Shown here piece after piece: positions 26,267 to 36,122 of a DNA stretch of 64,000 nucleotides. The notes under the pieces are model-generated. The model was given only the letters and a program-made list of their open reading frames with translations. It was not told the origin of the DNA and did not search any database. Within the stretch, counting starts at the first letter, position 1. Every line of letters begins with the position of its first letter. Both the position numbers and the translations under genes were made by a program. Source of the stretch: JBEKTW01 sp963727845 (GTDB lineage: Bacteria > Bacteroidota > Ignavibacteria > UBA10030 > SZUA-254). The stretch is taken from assembly GCA_963727845.1 (NCBI GenBank), contig CAVSHI010000001.1, positions 737,579 to 801,578 on the forward strand, written 5' to 3'.

Positions 26267-27842
26267 TCAGCATCTTTTTGACGGCTGTGTGGCTGTCCGT
26301 GATAATACGGTAGAAATATATTCCGCTGCCGGTCTGCGACCCATCGAAATTCAATTTATAATAATGCCCGGGCTCTGCCATGCCGTCGAACAACTGCGCG
26401 ACTTCTTCTCCGAGAATGTTGTAGACCTTCACCGTCGCATGTTCCTGCTTGTCCACACTGAACTTGATGACAGTGGTGGGATTAAATGGATTCGGGTAGT
26501 TCTGATTTAGTTGAAATACCATCGGCGCAGCTTCGTCATTCACCCCCAGGACGACGTTCACGGTAATCGGCTGGGAATACGATGCCGCACCGTTCAAATC
26601 AATCTGCCGGACCCGATAGATGTAGTTCCCGCCTGTAACCGTGCTATCGACCCACGAGTAATGGTGTTGGGATAGCGATGTGCCGGCACCGGGAATTAAC
26701 GTGCTCACTGTCCGGAACAACGTGCTGTCCTGCCGATGCCGTTCGACGTAGAAGCCGTAATTGTTCGTTTCGCTGACGGTCGTCCATTCCAGCATGACGG
26801 CGTGATTGGCAATGGTCGCGGTTAACGAGGCCATCTGGATCGGAAGAGGCGAAAGAGTCGCAAATGCCGAGTCGTTTCCGTATGCCGAACCTGCTCCGTT
26901 CGAAGCGTCGACCCTGAAATGATAGAGTGAGTTTGCGGTGAGACCTGTAACGTTCTGATAGACGGGGATATCTCTTGCGCCCGACAGAAATGTCGCCTTA
27001 TTTTGCAGGGTCCCATCATTGTGGTAGGAACTCTGGTCATGCGCCGTCGTCCCGGATGTTTCGTTGAAACACCAGTAACCGACAAGATGGCCGTAATCGG
27101 GATGCGCCGAAGTGACAGTCTTGCCTATCCAATTCTTGATTGTTGAGTCGGCGAGCATCGTATTCCAGATGCGGACCTCGTCGATGAGGCCCTTGAAATA
27201 CCATCCGGCAGGATAGTATCCGATATACATCGTGTCCGTATTTTGTCCTGCGGGATGCGACCCTAAAACTGTTTCTTTATAATTTCCATTCACATAAAAA
27301 TTGGCGTTGTTGCCGGCATCCAATATCACGGCAACATGGTACCAAACACCCGTGTCAATATAAGATGTTGCCGTCACGTAATCTTCCCAGCCGAACGACG
27401 TGTACCAGATTTTGCCAAACTCATCAATGCCAAGACTGTAACCGTAGTTGTCTCCACCAACCACTTTTGTAAGAATTCTTGACACCTGGCCGGAAGGCGT
27501 CAAAGAGTCGAGCCTGAACCAGGCTTCCAATGTAAACCCATTGACCAGCTCCAGTTGTGCCCCATCGGGAACAGCGGCGTAGGCGCCCGCGCTGTCCAGA
27601 CAGAGCGCATTGCCCGGGTCATTGATGCTGTCGCCTGCCGTCGTAATACCGTACGAGGAAGTTGCTCCGTACTCAAACTGCCATGCTGTGGTTAGCCCCA
27701 ACGGCTTAACCGTGCCGACAAGAACGGCAGAAGTGTCAAGGATATCCTGCGCAACACCGGTGCGGGCGACAGGGGACTGGGGATACAGCATGGCCGGACA
27801 AAGAAGAATGGTGAGACTGACAACGATAAATCCTCTCTTCAT
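26256..27842 (-). CDS. T9SS-exported LamG-domain protein
   Basis: Start chosen at 27842 (MKRGFIVVSLTILLCPAMLYPQ, AAAGGAG upstream) rather than 27905. The 528-residue protein has a short Ig-like beginning, then a LamG/concanavalin domain at about 80-280 (LDSAGAYAAVPDGAQLELVNG, EAWFRLDSL, YFKGLIDEVRIWNTML). The C-terminal 190 residues are a module shared with the 28039 and 58539 genes, ending in the sorting domain NQNYPNPFNPTTVIKFS and KKMLMIK. LamG domains bind glycans or proteins, so a surface adhesin or glycan-binding role is inferred. Confidence 0.8.
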   Translation of the reverse strand: MKRGFIVVSLTILLCPAMLYPQSPVARTGVAQDILDTSAVLVGTVKPLGLTTAWQFEYGATSSYGITTAGDSINDPGNALCLDSAGAYAAVPDGAQLELVNGFTLEAWFRLDSLTPSGQVSRILTKVVGGDNYGYSLGIDEFGKIWYTSFGWEDYVTATSYIDTGVWYHVAVILDAGNNANFYVNGNYKETVLGSHPAGQNTDTMYIGYYPAGWYFKGLIDEVRIWNTMLADSTIKNWIGKTVTSAHPDYGHLVGYWCFNETSGTTAHDQSSYHNDGTLQNKATFLSGARDIPVYQNVTGLTANSLYHFRVDASNGAGSAYGNDSAFATLSPLPIQMASLTATIANHAVMLEWTTVSETNNYGFYVERHRQDSTLFRTVSTLIPGAGTSLSQHHYSWVDSTVTGGNYIYRVRQIDLNGAASYSQPITVNVVLGVNDEAAPMVFQLNQNYPNPFNPTTVIKFSVDKQEHATVKVYNILGEEVAQLFDGMAEPGHYYKLNFDGSQTGSGIYFYRIITDSHTAVKKMLMIK

Positions 27843-27883
27843 GATGCAGTGCTCCTTTCCAAGCAATGAATGGATTGGCTTGA

Positions 27884-27922
27884 CCGGCGCTGCACAGAGG
27901 CTCAAATTCTCTGCAGCGCCGG
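27884..27922 (-). promoter_or_regulatory. Strong hairpin in the leader of the 26256 gene
   Basis: Perfect 11-bp stem CCGGCGCTGCA (27884-27894) with TGCAGCGCCGG (27912-27922), 42 bp upstream of the start codon of the minus-strand gene. There is no T-run, so it is not an intrinsic terminator in that direction. Confidence 0.45.
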
Positions 27923-27997
27923 CATGCCATTAGCGAAACGCAATAACACCAAACTGGAATGACAGAACAAACAGGCGCCGAATTACTTCAACATCAG

Positions 27998-28048
27998 TCC
28001 CGCCAAAATAGGGCGGGATTTCTGCTCAAATGACTTCGTCATTTGAGC
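27998..28048. repeat. Composite palindromic repeat at the stop codon of the 28039 gene
   Basis: GCTCAAATGAC-TTC-GTCATTTGAGC (28024-28048) contains the stop codon of the minus-strand gene. It is followed, in gene direction, by TCCCGCC/GGCGGGA (27998-28018). This is the order found at 36112 and 48291. Confidence 0.65.
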
Positions 28049-31000
28049 ATCAACATCTTCTTCACGTCCGTGCGACTGTCGGTAACAATTCTGTAAACAT
28101 AGACTCCGCTGCTGAGCTGGGTTCCATCAAAGTCGAAGCTATAATAGTGACCCGGCTCTGCCACGGCGTCAAACAGCCTCACGACCTCCTGGCCGAGTAT
28201 ATCATAGACAATCAATGTCGCATGTTCGGCGTGTTCAACGCTGAACTTGATCTTCGCCGTCGGATTAAACGGGTTCGGATAACTCTGGAGAAGTTGGAAC
28301 TTCCTCGGAGCCGCATCGTCGTTCACCCCCATCACGACGTTCACAGTAATCGGCTGGGAATACGACACTGCTCCGTTCATATCAACCTGCCGCAGGCGAT
28401 AGATATAATTCCCGGCGGCGACCGAGCTGTCGATCCAGGAGTAATGGTGTTGAGAAAGCGATGTGCCGGCACCGGAAATTAGGGCGCTCACTGTCTTGAA
28501 CACCGTGCTATCCTGACGATGCCGCTCGACGAAGAAACCGTAATTGTTCGTTTCGCTGATGGTCGTCCAGTCGAGCTTCACACCGCTGGCGCCAACATTA
28601 GCCGTGAATGCGGCAATCTGGATCGGGAGAAGAGCGCCCTGTCCGAGAGAAAACTGACTGAATGACGTGATTCCATCGAAGGTTACCGTCGTCGAGGTGA
28701 CATTAGACGCGCCGTTGATGAGCATTGTCCAGTCTCCATCGGAGGTGCTGCTTCGCCTGTAGAGTGTAAACGACAACGGCGATAAACTCCCGTTGCTTGT
28801 GAAGCTGGTCGGAACCGTGAATGTAAGGTTCGTCGAGAATGTGCCGGGCGTTCCGAAGACGTTGATGACCCAATACCGGTCGCTGAGCATGGTCGGTGAA
28901 CTGTTCGGGAGCGAGTTCGGCGAACCGTCGATTTGCGTGGCGACCAATTGCATCGGGTTGTCGAATGCATCCGTCGTGACCAGCGAGAGCGTTCCCAGGG
29001 TCGCCGTGCCATCCGTGAAATTTGTCGAGTCTGTACTTGTCCCCTTGCCTGCGGGAATGGTAGAAGATACCCAGCCGTCGCTTGCGTCAAATTCGAAATT
29101 CGTCAGTGTGCCGTCGAAGCCGTTAACCACCTCCTGCGCCGATGTCCCCGTCGAATCGTTGAACTGCCAATAGCCGATCAATCCCGCCGGGGTGGATGCA
29201 AAAACGCGGTGCATATCCTCACGAATCTGCGTCGAGTCCAGCGCAACATTGAATATCCTCACTTCGTCGATGATACCATTGAAATAGCGGTCATTCTCCA
29301 CGAGAAAGTCCACTCCGATAGTAAGTGGATCGGAGTTGACTTGAACGTCAATGGGCGTTCCATTGAGTGGAACGTTCGAGCCATTGATGTACAGTAAGCG
29401 TGTGCCACCGTTATTGACCGCGGCGATATGGTACCAATTGTCCGCCTCGAGAATGCCATTGCCGGTTTGCATTCCATCAAAACTGATTCCGGTGTAGGGA
29501 CTTGAATTGCTCAGGCGCAAGAAATAACCGTTGGAGCCGCTCGTCTGGTATTTTGAAACAATCCCGTATAACCAGCCAAATCCATGCGGTTTGATCCATG
29601 CTTCGATTGTGTAATTCGTGGTCAGCTCAAGCTGGCTGTTGTCCTCAATTTTCACGTAGTCATCTGTTCCGTCGAATTTCAGCGCGGTTCCCGGCTTGGG
29701 AATCAACGTTCTGAAACTCTTTTCATCAGCCCGAAAATACCCTTTGCTGCTGCTTGTGGAAATTCTGTAGTAATATGTCCCGCCTGGGGTGCAGCCCTTG
29801 ACAACCGCGGACACGGCGACTCCCGTATCCGCAGTCAGCGGCGACTGATCCGCAGCTGCACTGTCTGAATAGGAACCCGAGCTTGAGCCATACAAGAACC
29901 GCACTATCGTGGTTACGCCCTCGGCGTTAACTGATCCGTTCAGAGTTGCAGAGGAATCTGTGATGTTACTTGCAGACTCGGCTCCGAATCCCACAGGATA
30001 GGTTATGTACCTCACCAGGGTAAAATCATCATTGCTTCCGTCGGATGAATACCCTGCGGCAACGATTTTGCCGTCACGCTGGATGACGGCTGAATAGGCG
30101 TCGGCGTCATTCACCCCGACAGCAGTAGTTACCTTTCCCCCTGTGCCGAACGTACCGTCCAGATTCCCGCAAGTGTCATACCGGGCGACCGCGAAATCAT
30201 CATTACTTCCGTCGTTTGAGTACCCCGCAACAACAATCTTGCCATCACTCTGAATGGCATCCGAATAGGCCTCGGCACTTCCCGACCCGATAGCAGTAGT
30301 TACTTTTCCGCCTGCGCCGAATGTAGTATCCAGGGTCCCAATAGTGTTATACCTGGCTAATGCGAAATCATCAGGGTCGGTTGAGTACCCCGCAACAACG
30401 ATCTTGCCGTCACTCTGAATAGCAATCGAATACGCTGCATCATCTTCCTCCCCACCCGAGCCGAAGGCAGTGGTTACTTTTCCGCCTGTGCCGAACGTAC
30501 CGTCCAAGTTCCCAGCAGCGTCGTAGCGGACCAATGCAAAGAAATCGTTATTCGAGCTTCCATCGTATGAGTACCCCGCAACAACAATCTTGCCGTCACC
30601 CTGAATAGCAACAGCATACGCTCTATCATCCCCGCCCGAGCCGACGGCGGTGGTTACTTTTCCGCCAGCGCCGAAGGTAACATCCAGCGTCCCATTTGCG
30701 GTATACCTGGCGACCGCGAAATCATTATGATGTCCGTCGTTCGAGTACCCCGCGACAACGATCTTGCCATCGCTCTGAATAGCCACCGAATAGGCTTCAT
30801 CATCCCCGCCTGCTCCGATAGCGGTTGTGTCTTTTCCATTGGTGCCGAACGTGCTGTCCGGGTTTCCCGCAGTGTCGTACCTGGCCAGTGTAAAGACCGT
30901 TGAACCGTCGCCTCCTGAATACCCCGCGGCGACGATCTTGCCGTCAAGCTGAATCGCCACTGAACGCGCTTCCGCCTCCGACCCGAAATCGGTAATCATT

Positions 31001-31416
31001 GTTCCGCCAGAACCGAATGTACCATCCGGGACCCCCAGGGTGTCATACCGGACCAGGGCAAAATCGCCGTTTGATTCTCCCGCAGTAACGATCTTGCCAT
31101 TGCTCTGGATGGCTGCTGACAGCGCTCCATCAGTCGACGCGAAAGCGGTGGTTGCTATTCCCTTTGTGCCATACGAATTATCAAGAAACGTGCAATTGAC
31201 ATCGACGGCGGGACTCCGGTGCCCGGGGCGGGTTGACTGCGCTTTTCTTGCCATGCTGTGAGAACCTTTTTGTGACGGGAGAAGAAGATGCTGCCGGTGC
31301 CGGTGATGCAGTGGAACATGCTTGCCGTGTGTGGATGTTTGTCGGGCAAACAATGTGGCCGCGCACATCATCGAAGCGACAAGCATGACTAACAGGAAAC
31401 CGTAACGTTTTTTCAT
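28039..31416 (-). CDS. T9SS-exported protein with delta-60 repeats and a LamG domain
   Basis: A 1125-residue protein with a signal peptide (MKKRYGFLLVMLVASMMCAATLFA). Residues about 80-480 hold seven or eight delta-60 repeats of about 52-56 residues (pattern AIQSDGKIVVAGYS, FALARYDT, DTTFGAGGKVTTA). An Fn3-like segment follows, then a LamG domain at about 585-770 (ALKFDGTDDYVKIEDN, YIEAWIKPHGFG, FNGIIDEVRIFN). The last about 190 residues are the module shared with the 26256 gene, ending in NPFNPTAKIKFS and KKMLMLK. It is probably a large surface propeller or adhesin. GGAGAG precedes the ATG. Confidence 0.85.
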   Translation of the reverse strand: MKKRYGFLLVMLVASMMCAATLFARQTSTHGKHVPLHHRHRQHLLLPSQKGSHSMARKAQSTRPGHRSPAVDVNCTFLDNSYGTKGIATTAFASTDGALSAAIQSNGKIVTAGESNGDFALVRYDTLGVPDGTFGSGGTMITDFGSEAEARSVAIQLDGKIVAAGYSGGDGSTVFTLARYDTAGNPDSTFGTNGKDTTAIGAGGDDEAYSVAIQSDGKIVVAGYSNDGHHNDFAVARYTANGTLDVTFGAGGKVTTAVGSGGDDRAYAVAIQGDGKIVVAGYSYDGSSNNDFFALVRYDAAGNLDGTFGTGGKVTTAFGSGGEEDDAAYSIAIQSDGKIVVAGYSTDPDDFALARYNTIGTLDTTFGAGGKVTTAIGSGSAEAYSDAIQSDGKIVVAGYSNDGSNDDFAVARYDTCGNLDGTFGTGGKVTTAVGVNDADAYSAVIQRDGKIVAAGYSSDGSNDDFTLVRYITYPVGFGAESASNITDSSATLNGSVNAEGVTTIVRFLYGSSSGSYSDSAAADQSPLTADTGVAVSAVVKGCTPGGTYYYRISTSSSKGYFRADEKSFRTLIPKPGTALKFDGTDDYVKIEDNSQLELTTNYTIEAWIKPHGFGWLYGIVSKYQTSGSNGYFLRLSNSSPYTGISFDGMQTGNGILEADNWYHIAAVNNGGTRLLYINGSNVPLNGTPIDVQVNSDPLTIGVDFLVENDRYFNGIIDEVRIFNVALDSTQIREDMHRVFASTPAGLIGYWQFNDSTGTSAQEVVNGFDGTLTNFEFDASDGWVSSTIPAGKGTSTDSTNFTDGTATLGTLSLVTTDAFDNPMQLVATQIDGSPNSLPNSSPTMLSDRYWVINVFGTPGTFSTNLTFTVPTSFTSNGSLSPLSFTLYRRSSTSDGDWTMLINGASNVTSTTVTFDGITSFSQFSLGQGALLPIQIAAFTANVGASGVKLDWTTISETNNYGFFVERHRQDSTVFKTVSALISGAGTSLSQHHYSWIDSSVAAGNYIYRLRQVDMNGAVSYSQPITVNVVMGVNDDAAPRKFQLLQSYPNPFNPTAKIKFSVEHAEHATLIVYDILGQEVVRLFDAVAEPGHYYSFDFDGTQLSSGVYVYRIVTDSRTDVKKMLMLK

Positions 31417-31440
31417 AAGCTCTCCAGCGTTGGTTAGTAG

Positions 31441-31504
31441 TTAATTGGTCGACTGGTTAACTGGTTAATTGGTTAACTGGTTAATTGGTTGAATGGTTAA
31501 TTGG
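31441..31504. repeat. 8-bp tandem repeat (TTAAYTGG x8)
   Basis: Eight head-to-tail 8-mers of the form TTAATTGG or TTAACTGG, two of them slightly altered. The same unit recurs at 61340-61412. The array is in the upstream region of the delta-60 gene. The small ORF running through it (31485-31832) is not credible. 31505-31988 holds no gene I can support. Confidence 0.8.
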
Positions 31505-31988
31505 TTTATCGCGTGATAGTTCGGTTATTGGTCACCTGTCATTGGTAATTGGCCAGTGGTACTTTGTGTTCTGGCTTATAGCTTGTTGGTATGTCATCCC
31601 GGCTGCGGGTTGCGAATACCGGAACTGTTCTATGAAAAGAACGAGAAAAGAAATGATGAAAAATCAGGTTGCTTCTGGCATCGGGAAACGCTACACCGAA
31701 GTGGCCTGGCAGGGAGGCGGAATTTGTCCGACTATCACGTCACATCCCGGAGGTCCGAAGGATTCTTTTCGAAGATTCCTTCGGAAGAATCGCACTTCAC
31801 GCGTTCACCTTAGAAACCGATGCCAAATCTGACGAGTAAGTTACGAGGAACAAGGGACAAAGTCAACACATGATTTCTGTGCTCGCCAATCTTCATGCCA
31901 TTCTTGCCGGAAGAGGATAGGACAATTGCGGACAAAAAAATCTGATTGCCCATTCCGTGCAGGATCACGGGAAACCGTGTTGTCCCGA

Positions 31989-32043
31989 TAAAATCCCTCT
32001 CCGTCTCTCCCCTACCAGGGGAGAGCGCAATAGGAGGGGTTTT
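31989..32043. repeat. Nested palindromic repeat (CTCTCCCC type)
   Basis: Outer arms near AAAATCCCTC and GAGGGGTTTT (one G-T pair) enclose CTCTCCCC/GGGGAGAG (32005-32012 with 32018-32025). It has the same nested layout as 18214-18267. On the plus strand it ends in GGGGTTTT, so it could also terminate transcription. Confidence 0.55.
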
Positions 32044-32082
32044 GGACTAGCGCTGAACGATCAAAATGATTACAGAGAGTGT

Positions 32083-32113
32083 TTGACTCTCTCAAATGCG
32101 ATTCTTACCTTGA
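32083..32113 (+). promoter_or_regulatory. Bacteroidota-type promoter of the FG-GAP gene
   Basis: TTG at 32083-32085, 20 bases, TACCTTGA at 32106-32113. The start codon is 34 bp further on, a normal short leader. Confidence 0.55.
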
Positions 32114-32147
32114 CTCATGCTTCGTTGAAATAATCATTGGAGTAGTT

Positions 32148-35100
32148 ATGAAAAAACCAGGCAACTTCTTCATCCTTTACGCACTCTGTGTCATTGCATC
32201 GGCGAGTGTAATGGCTCAGGTTCCAACCATCTCGTCCATAAGTCCCATGTCGGGACCAATCAACACGGCTGTGATTATCACGGGCACGAACTTCGACCCG
32301 AACCCCTTGAATGATATTGTGTTCTTTGGGGCGGTACGCGTGCCGCCGGGCGGGATAACGGCAGCGACTACGACGTCACTGACAGTTGCCGTGCCAACAG
32401 GAGCTTCCTACGGTCCCATTACGGTCACGGCCAACCATCTAACGGCAACGTCCGAGCAATACTTTATTCCGACCTTCCCCTCAAGCGGGGTCATCGATTC
32501 GTCCTCGTTTGCGTCGCCGACAAGCATTCCGACGGGAACCTGCACAAACTTTGTGACGATAATCGATATTGACGGTGACGGCAAACCTGACCTCATTGCT
32601 GCGAATGAATGCGACAACAATATATCCGTGATACGAAATACGACGACGAGCGGAGTCCTTTCTTTTGCGCCAAAGCTGGACATGCCTACCGGTCAGTCTC
32701 CGGCTTGCATCGTTGCGGGCGATCTAGATGGGGACGGGATGCCCGATGTCGTGGTGAGCAACCCGGTCAGTAACACCGTATCAATATTTCGGAATACCAG
32801 CACAAGCGGGAGCATATCTTTTGCTGCGAGGATAGATTCCGCTGCAGGAGCCGGCCCTGGAAGTCTCGCATTAGGGGATCTCGATGGCGATGGAAGACTC
32901 GACCTTGTCGTTGCTGATGGAACCACTGACTCTATCGCTATATTTCAAAATACAAGCTCGATTGGAACGATAGCATTTGCGCCTAAAATAAATCTCTGGG
33001 CAGGCAGCTCTCTCGCCGGTGTCGCCGTTGGAGACCTTGACCAGGACGGGAAGCCCGACATCATCGTGGCAAGGGAGGATACCATCTCAGTCTTCCGAAA
33101 TGTCAGTGCAGGCGGCGTGATCTCATTTGCGGCCAGAGTGGATTTCCCTATCGGCGATTTGACACAACACATTGTGTTGGCTGATATCGATGGCGACGGC
33201 AAGCTTGACGTGGTCGCAACCGGGAATGACTCTGCCTCGGTGTTCAGAAATACCAGCACCGTCGGCAATATTTCCTTTGCGGCGAGAATGGACTTTGCAA
33301 CGGATCCAATCCCCAGTGGCATAGCAGTAGCCGACCTTGACGGAAACGGCAAACCCGATATTGCCGTGTCGAGCAATTTTGATTTCACAGTCTCAGTCCT
33401 GGCGAGCACAAGCACGACCGGGAATGTCGCATTTGTACCCAAAGTTTCTTTTCCAGCGGCTTTCGCCCCCGACAATGTGGCCATAGGTGACCTGAATGGC
33501 GACGGAAAGCCCGACCTTGTCGTGTCGGGTCTGTTCGATGGCATTGTCGCCATGCTTCGGAACACAGTTGCGCCGCCGGCCCCGACGATTTCATTCAGCG
33601 CCACAAGCATCTACTTCGGCAACGTTCCCGTCAACACGAGCAAAATGGATAGCCTGAACGTTGCCAACTCTGGAACAGGAGCACTGACCATTTCGGCGGT
33701 GACCTCAAATTTGAGTGAATTCACGGTGACACCGACTGCGGTGGTCATTCCTCCTTCGGGGAATCAGACTTTCTATGTGTCTTTTACGCCTACGTCCCCG
33801 GGTCCAAGAAATGGCATTCTTACTTTTGTTGACGATGCTCCAGGTTCGCCGACATTGATTTCGGTAAGCGCCGCGGCTCCGACCATCGTGTCTTTCTCAC
33901 CTTTAATGGGCCCCCCTGGGACATCTGTTACTGTTACAGGAACGAATTTCGATTCAATACCTTCGAACGATGTTGTTTATTTTGGTGCAGTAAGGGCGCC
34001 GTCTACGGCTGCGACACAGACATCTCTCACCGTCACCGTTCCAACAGGAGCAACTTTCGCACCGATTACACTGACGAACAATTCTCTAAGCGCTTTTTCA
34101 GGGGTTCCATTTGTCGTCACGTTTCCGGTCAGCGGGATCCTCGATTCAACGTCGTTCTCTCCAAACATTGATTTTGCGACGAGTTCCTCGCCGTTCAGTG
34201 TTTCTATTGATGATATTGACGGCGACGGGAAACCCGATGTCATTGTGTCATCGACAACCGGCTATGGAAGCAGCCTCTCCGTGCTGGGGAACGTGACTTC
34301 CGTTGGCTCAATTACGTCCGCATCGTTTGCTGAAAGATTGGATTTCCCCACCGGCATTAATTCGCGTGACGAGGTTGTCTGCGACTTCGATGGCGATGGA
34401 AAGCTCGACGTGGCTGTCTGCAATCTTGATGCTCATACCGTCTCATTGCTGAGAAACATCAGCACGATCGGGAATATTGCTTTCGCCCCCGCGGTTGATT
34501 TTGCCGCCGGGCCGTATCCCACAACGGTGGCGGCCGGTGACTTGGATGGAGACGGGAAACCCGATCTCGTCATTGGCAACGCGTCGGGTGGTACAATATC
34601 GATCTTGCGTAATGCAAGCACCTCCGGGAGTATTTCCTTCGACCCGATGGTCAGCCTTCCCACCGGATCGTATGTTCTGGGTGTGGCGATAGCGGACATC
34701 GACGGTGACGGTAAACCCGATATTGCCGTTTGCGACTATGGTAACAAGAGCATATCGATCTTCAGAAACACAAGTACCGGCAGAAATATTTCGTTTGCTC
34801 CCAGAGTGGATTTTCCGGCGGGCACTGGTCCATATTACCTGGCGATCGGAGACCTCGACGGCGATGGGAAACCCGATATCGCAGTCACATGCATTAATGA
34901 CAACATCGTCAGCGTGTACCGTAATGCGAGTTCACCGGGGGTCATCCTCTTTTATGCACGCATAGACTTCCCTGCGGGTGGAGAACCTGAAGGCATTGCC
35001 ATCGGCGACCTCGACGGTGACGGAAAGCCCGACCTTGCCGTCTGCGATGTAAATGGCAATGGTGTATCCGTGTTGAGGAACCAATGTATCCGTGGCAGCC

Positions 35101-36122
35101 TTATGTTTTTCTCGACGAGAGTGAGCTTCCCGGTCGGGACTTGGCCGGTGTGTGCGGCTATAGGGGACCTGGATGGAGACGGCAAACCTGAACTCGCAGT
35201 GGCTAATTTGGGAGGCAGCACCGTATCCGTGTTGCACAACACTGTCGTGCCGTCCTATGTCATGCAGGTTCAGGACCGGTGGAATATAATTTCCGTTCCT
35301 TCGGCAGTGGCTGATTACAGAAAATCGGTTTTATACCCAACCGCAATCTCTTCCGCGTTCGCTTATGATGGAGGTTACACACGACAAGACACCCTGACGA
35401 ATCGTCATGGGTACTGGTTGAGATTTAACGGAGCACAACAAATAAGGATTAACGGAGTACCGAGGGACCGGGATACTCTGGAGGTAAACGAGGGGTGGAA
35501 TTTGATTGGTTCGATCGGTTCTCCCGTTCCGGTGTCAGGCGTGACCAGCATCCCCGGCGGAATGGTCACTTCGGAATTCTTCGGTTACAGCTCAGGATAC
35601 CATTCTTTTGATACCGTCCAGCCCGGTAGAGGATATTGGGTCAAGGTGAATCAGAGTGGCAGGCTGGTTTTGTCTTCATCGATGACCGGCAATTCAACTC
35701 AGAGGGCAAACAAATTGTCGGAGAATCATATCAGGGTTGTCCCCACGAGCGAGCAGCCGCCTCCGCCGCCCGATGAACAAACCCTTACTTCTCAAATCCC
35801 GAAGGAGTTTGCGCTTGAGCAGAACTATCCCAATCCATTCAATCCGGCTACGACCATTAACTACCAGCTCCCGGCGCAAAGCCAGGTCACGCTGAAAATC
35901 TTTGATGTGCTGGGCAGGGAAGTTGCGACGCTGGTGAACGGAGTCCAGGCGCCGGGGTACAAATCGGTTGCGTGGGACGCATCTTCCACCAACGGCGGTA
36001 TGCCGAGCGGCATCTACTTCTACCGCTTGTCCGCGAGATCCCTTGCGGGACAAGCAGGCAACTCTCCGGCAAGCTCAGGACACGGATTCACGAACATCAA
36101 GAAAATGTTGATGATAAAATGA
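32148..36122 (+). CDS. T9SS-exported FG-GAP propeller protein with IPT/TIG domains
   Basis: Start chosen at 32148 (GGAG upstream, MKKPGNFFILYALCVIASASVMAQ). The 1324-residue protein begins with an IPT/TIG domain (SSISPMSGPINTAVIITGTNF). A first FG-GAP/VCBS propeller follows with many copies of DLDGDGKPDIAV-like calcium loops. Next come an Ig-like abnormal-spindle-type domain, a second IPT/TIG and a second propeller. A GWNLIGS-type domain at about 1055-1180 matches the 52921 gene. It ends in a sorting domain (QNYPNPFNPATTINYQL, KKMLMIK). Between YRLSA and FTNIKKM there is an extra segment encoded by a palindrome. It is probably a large adhesin. Confidence 0.88.
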   Translation: MKKPGNFFILYALCVIASASVMAQVPTISSISPMSGPINTAVIITGTNFDPNPLNDIVFFGAVRVPPGGITAATTTSLTVAVPTGASYGPITVTANHLTATSEQYFIPTFPSSGVIDSSSFASPTSIPTGTCTNFVTIIDIDGDGKPDLIAANECDNNISVIRNTTTSGVLSFAPKLDMPTGQSPACIVAGDLDGDGMPDVVVSNPVSNTVSIFRNTSTSGSISFAARIDSAAGAGPGSLALGDLDGDGRLDLVVADGTTDSIAIFQNTSSIGTIAFAPKINLWAGSSLAGVAVGDLDQDGKPDIIVAREDTISVFRNVSAGGVISFAARVDFPIGDLTQHIVLADIDGDGKLDVVATGNDSASVFRNTSTVGNISFAARMDFATDPIPSGIAVADLDGNGKPDIAVSSNFDFTVSVLASTSTTGNVAFVPKVSFPAAFAPDNVAIGDLNGDGKPDLVVSGLFDGIVAMLRNTVAPPAPTISFSATSIYFGNVPVNTSKMDSLNVANSGTGALTISAVTSNLSEFTVTPTAVVIPPSGNQTFYVSFTPTSPGPRNGILTFVDDAPGSPTLISVSAAAPTIVSFSPLMGPPGTSVTVTGTNFDSIPSNDVVYFGAVRAPSTAATQTSLTVTVPTGATFAPITLTNNSLSAFSGVPFVVTFPVSGILDSTSFSPNIDFATSSSPFSVSIDDIDGDGKPDVIVSSTTGYGSSLSVLGNVTSVGSITSASFAERLDFPTGINSRDEVVCDFDGDGKLDVAVCNLDAHTVSLLRNISTIGNIAFAPAVDFAAGPYPTTVAAGDLDGDGKPDLVIGNASGGTISILRNASTSGSISFDPMVSLPTGSYVLGVAIADIDGDGKPDIAVCDYGNKSISIFRNTSTGRNISFAPRVDFPAGTGPYYLAIGDLDGDGKPDIAVTCINDNIVSVYRNASSPGVILFYARIDFPAGGEPEGIAIGDLDGDGKPDLAVCDVNGNGVSVLRNQCIRGSLMFFSTRVSFPVGTWPVCAAIGDLDGDGKPELAVANLGGSTVSVLHNTVVPSYVMQVQDRWNIISVPSAVADYRKSVLYPTAISSAFAYDGGYTRQDTLTNRHGYWLRFNGAQQIRINGVPRDRDTLEVNEGWNLIGSIGSPVPVSGVTSIPGGMVTSEFFGYSSGYHSFDTVQPGRGYWVKVNQSGRLVLSSSMTGNSTQRANKLSENHIRVVPTSEQPPPPPDEQTLTSQIPKEFALEQNYPNPFNPATTINYQLPAQSQVTLKIFDVLGREVATLVNGVQAPGYKSVAWDASSTNGGMPSGIYFYRLSARSLAGQAGNSPASSGHGFTNIKKMLMIK

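Noticed and set aside
31485..31832. A 115-codon ORF
   Set aside because: Its first part is the 8-bp tandem array and the rest is repeat-derived; composition is unlike the genes around it.
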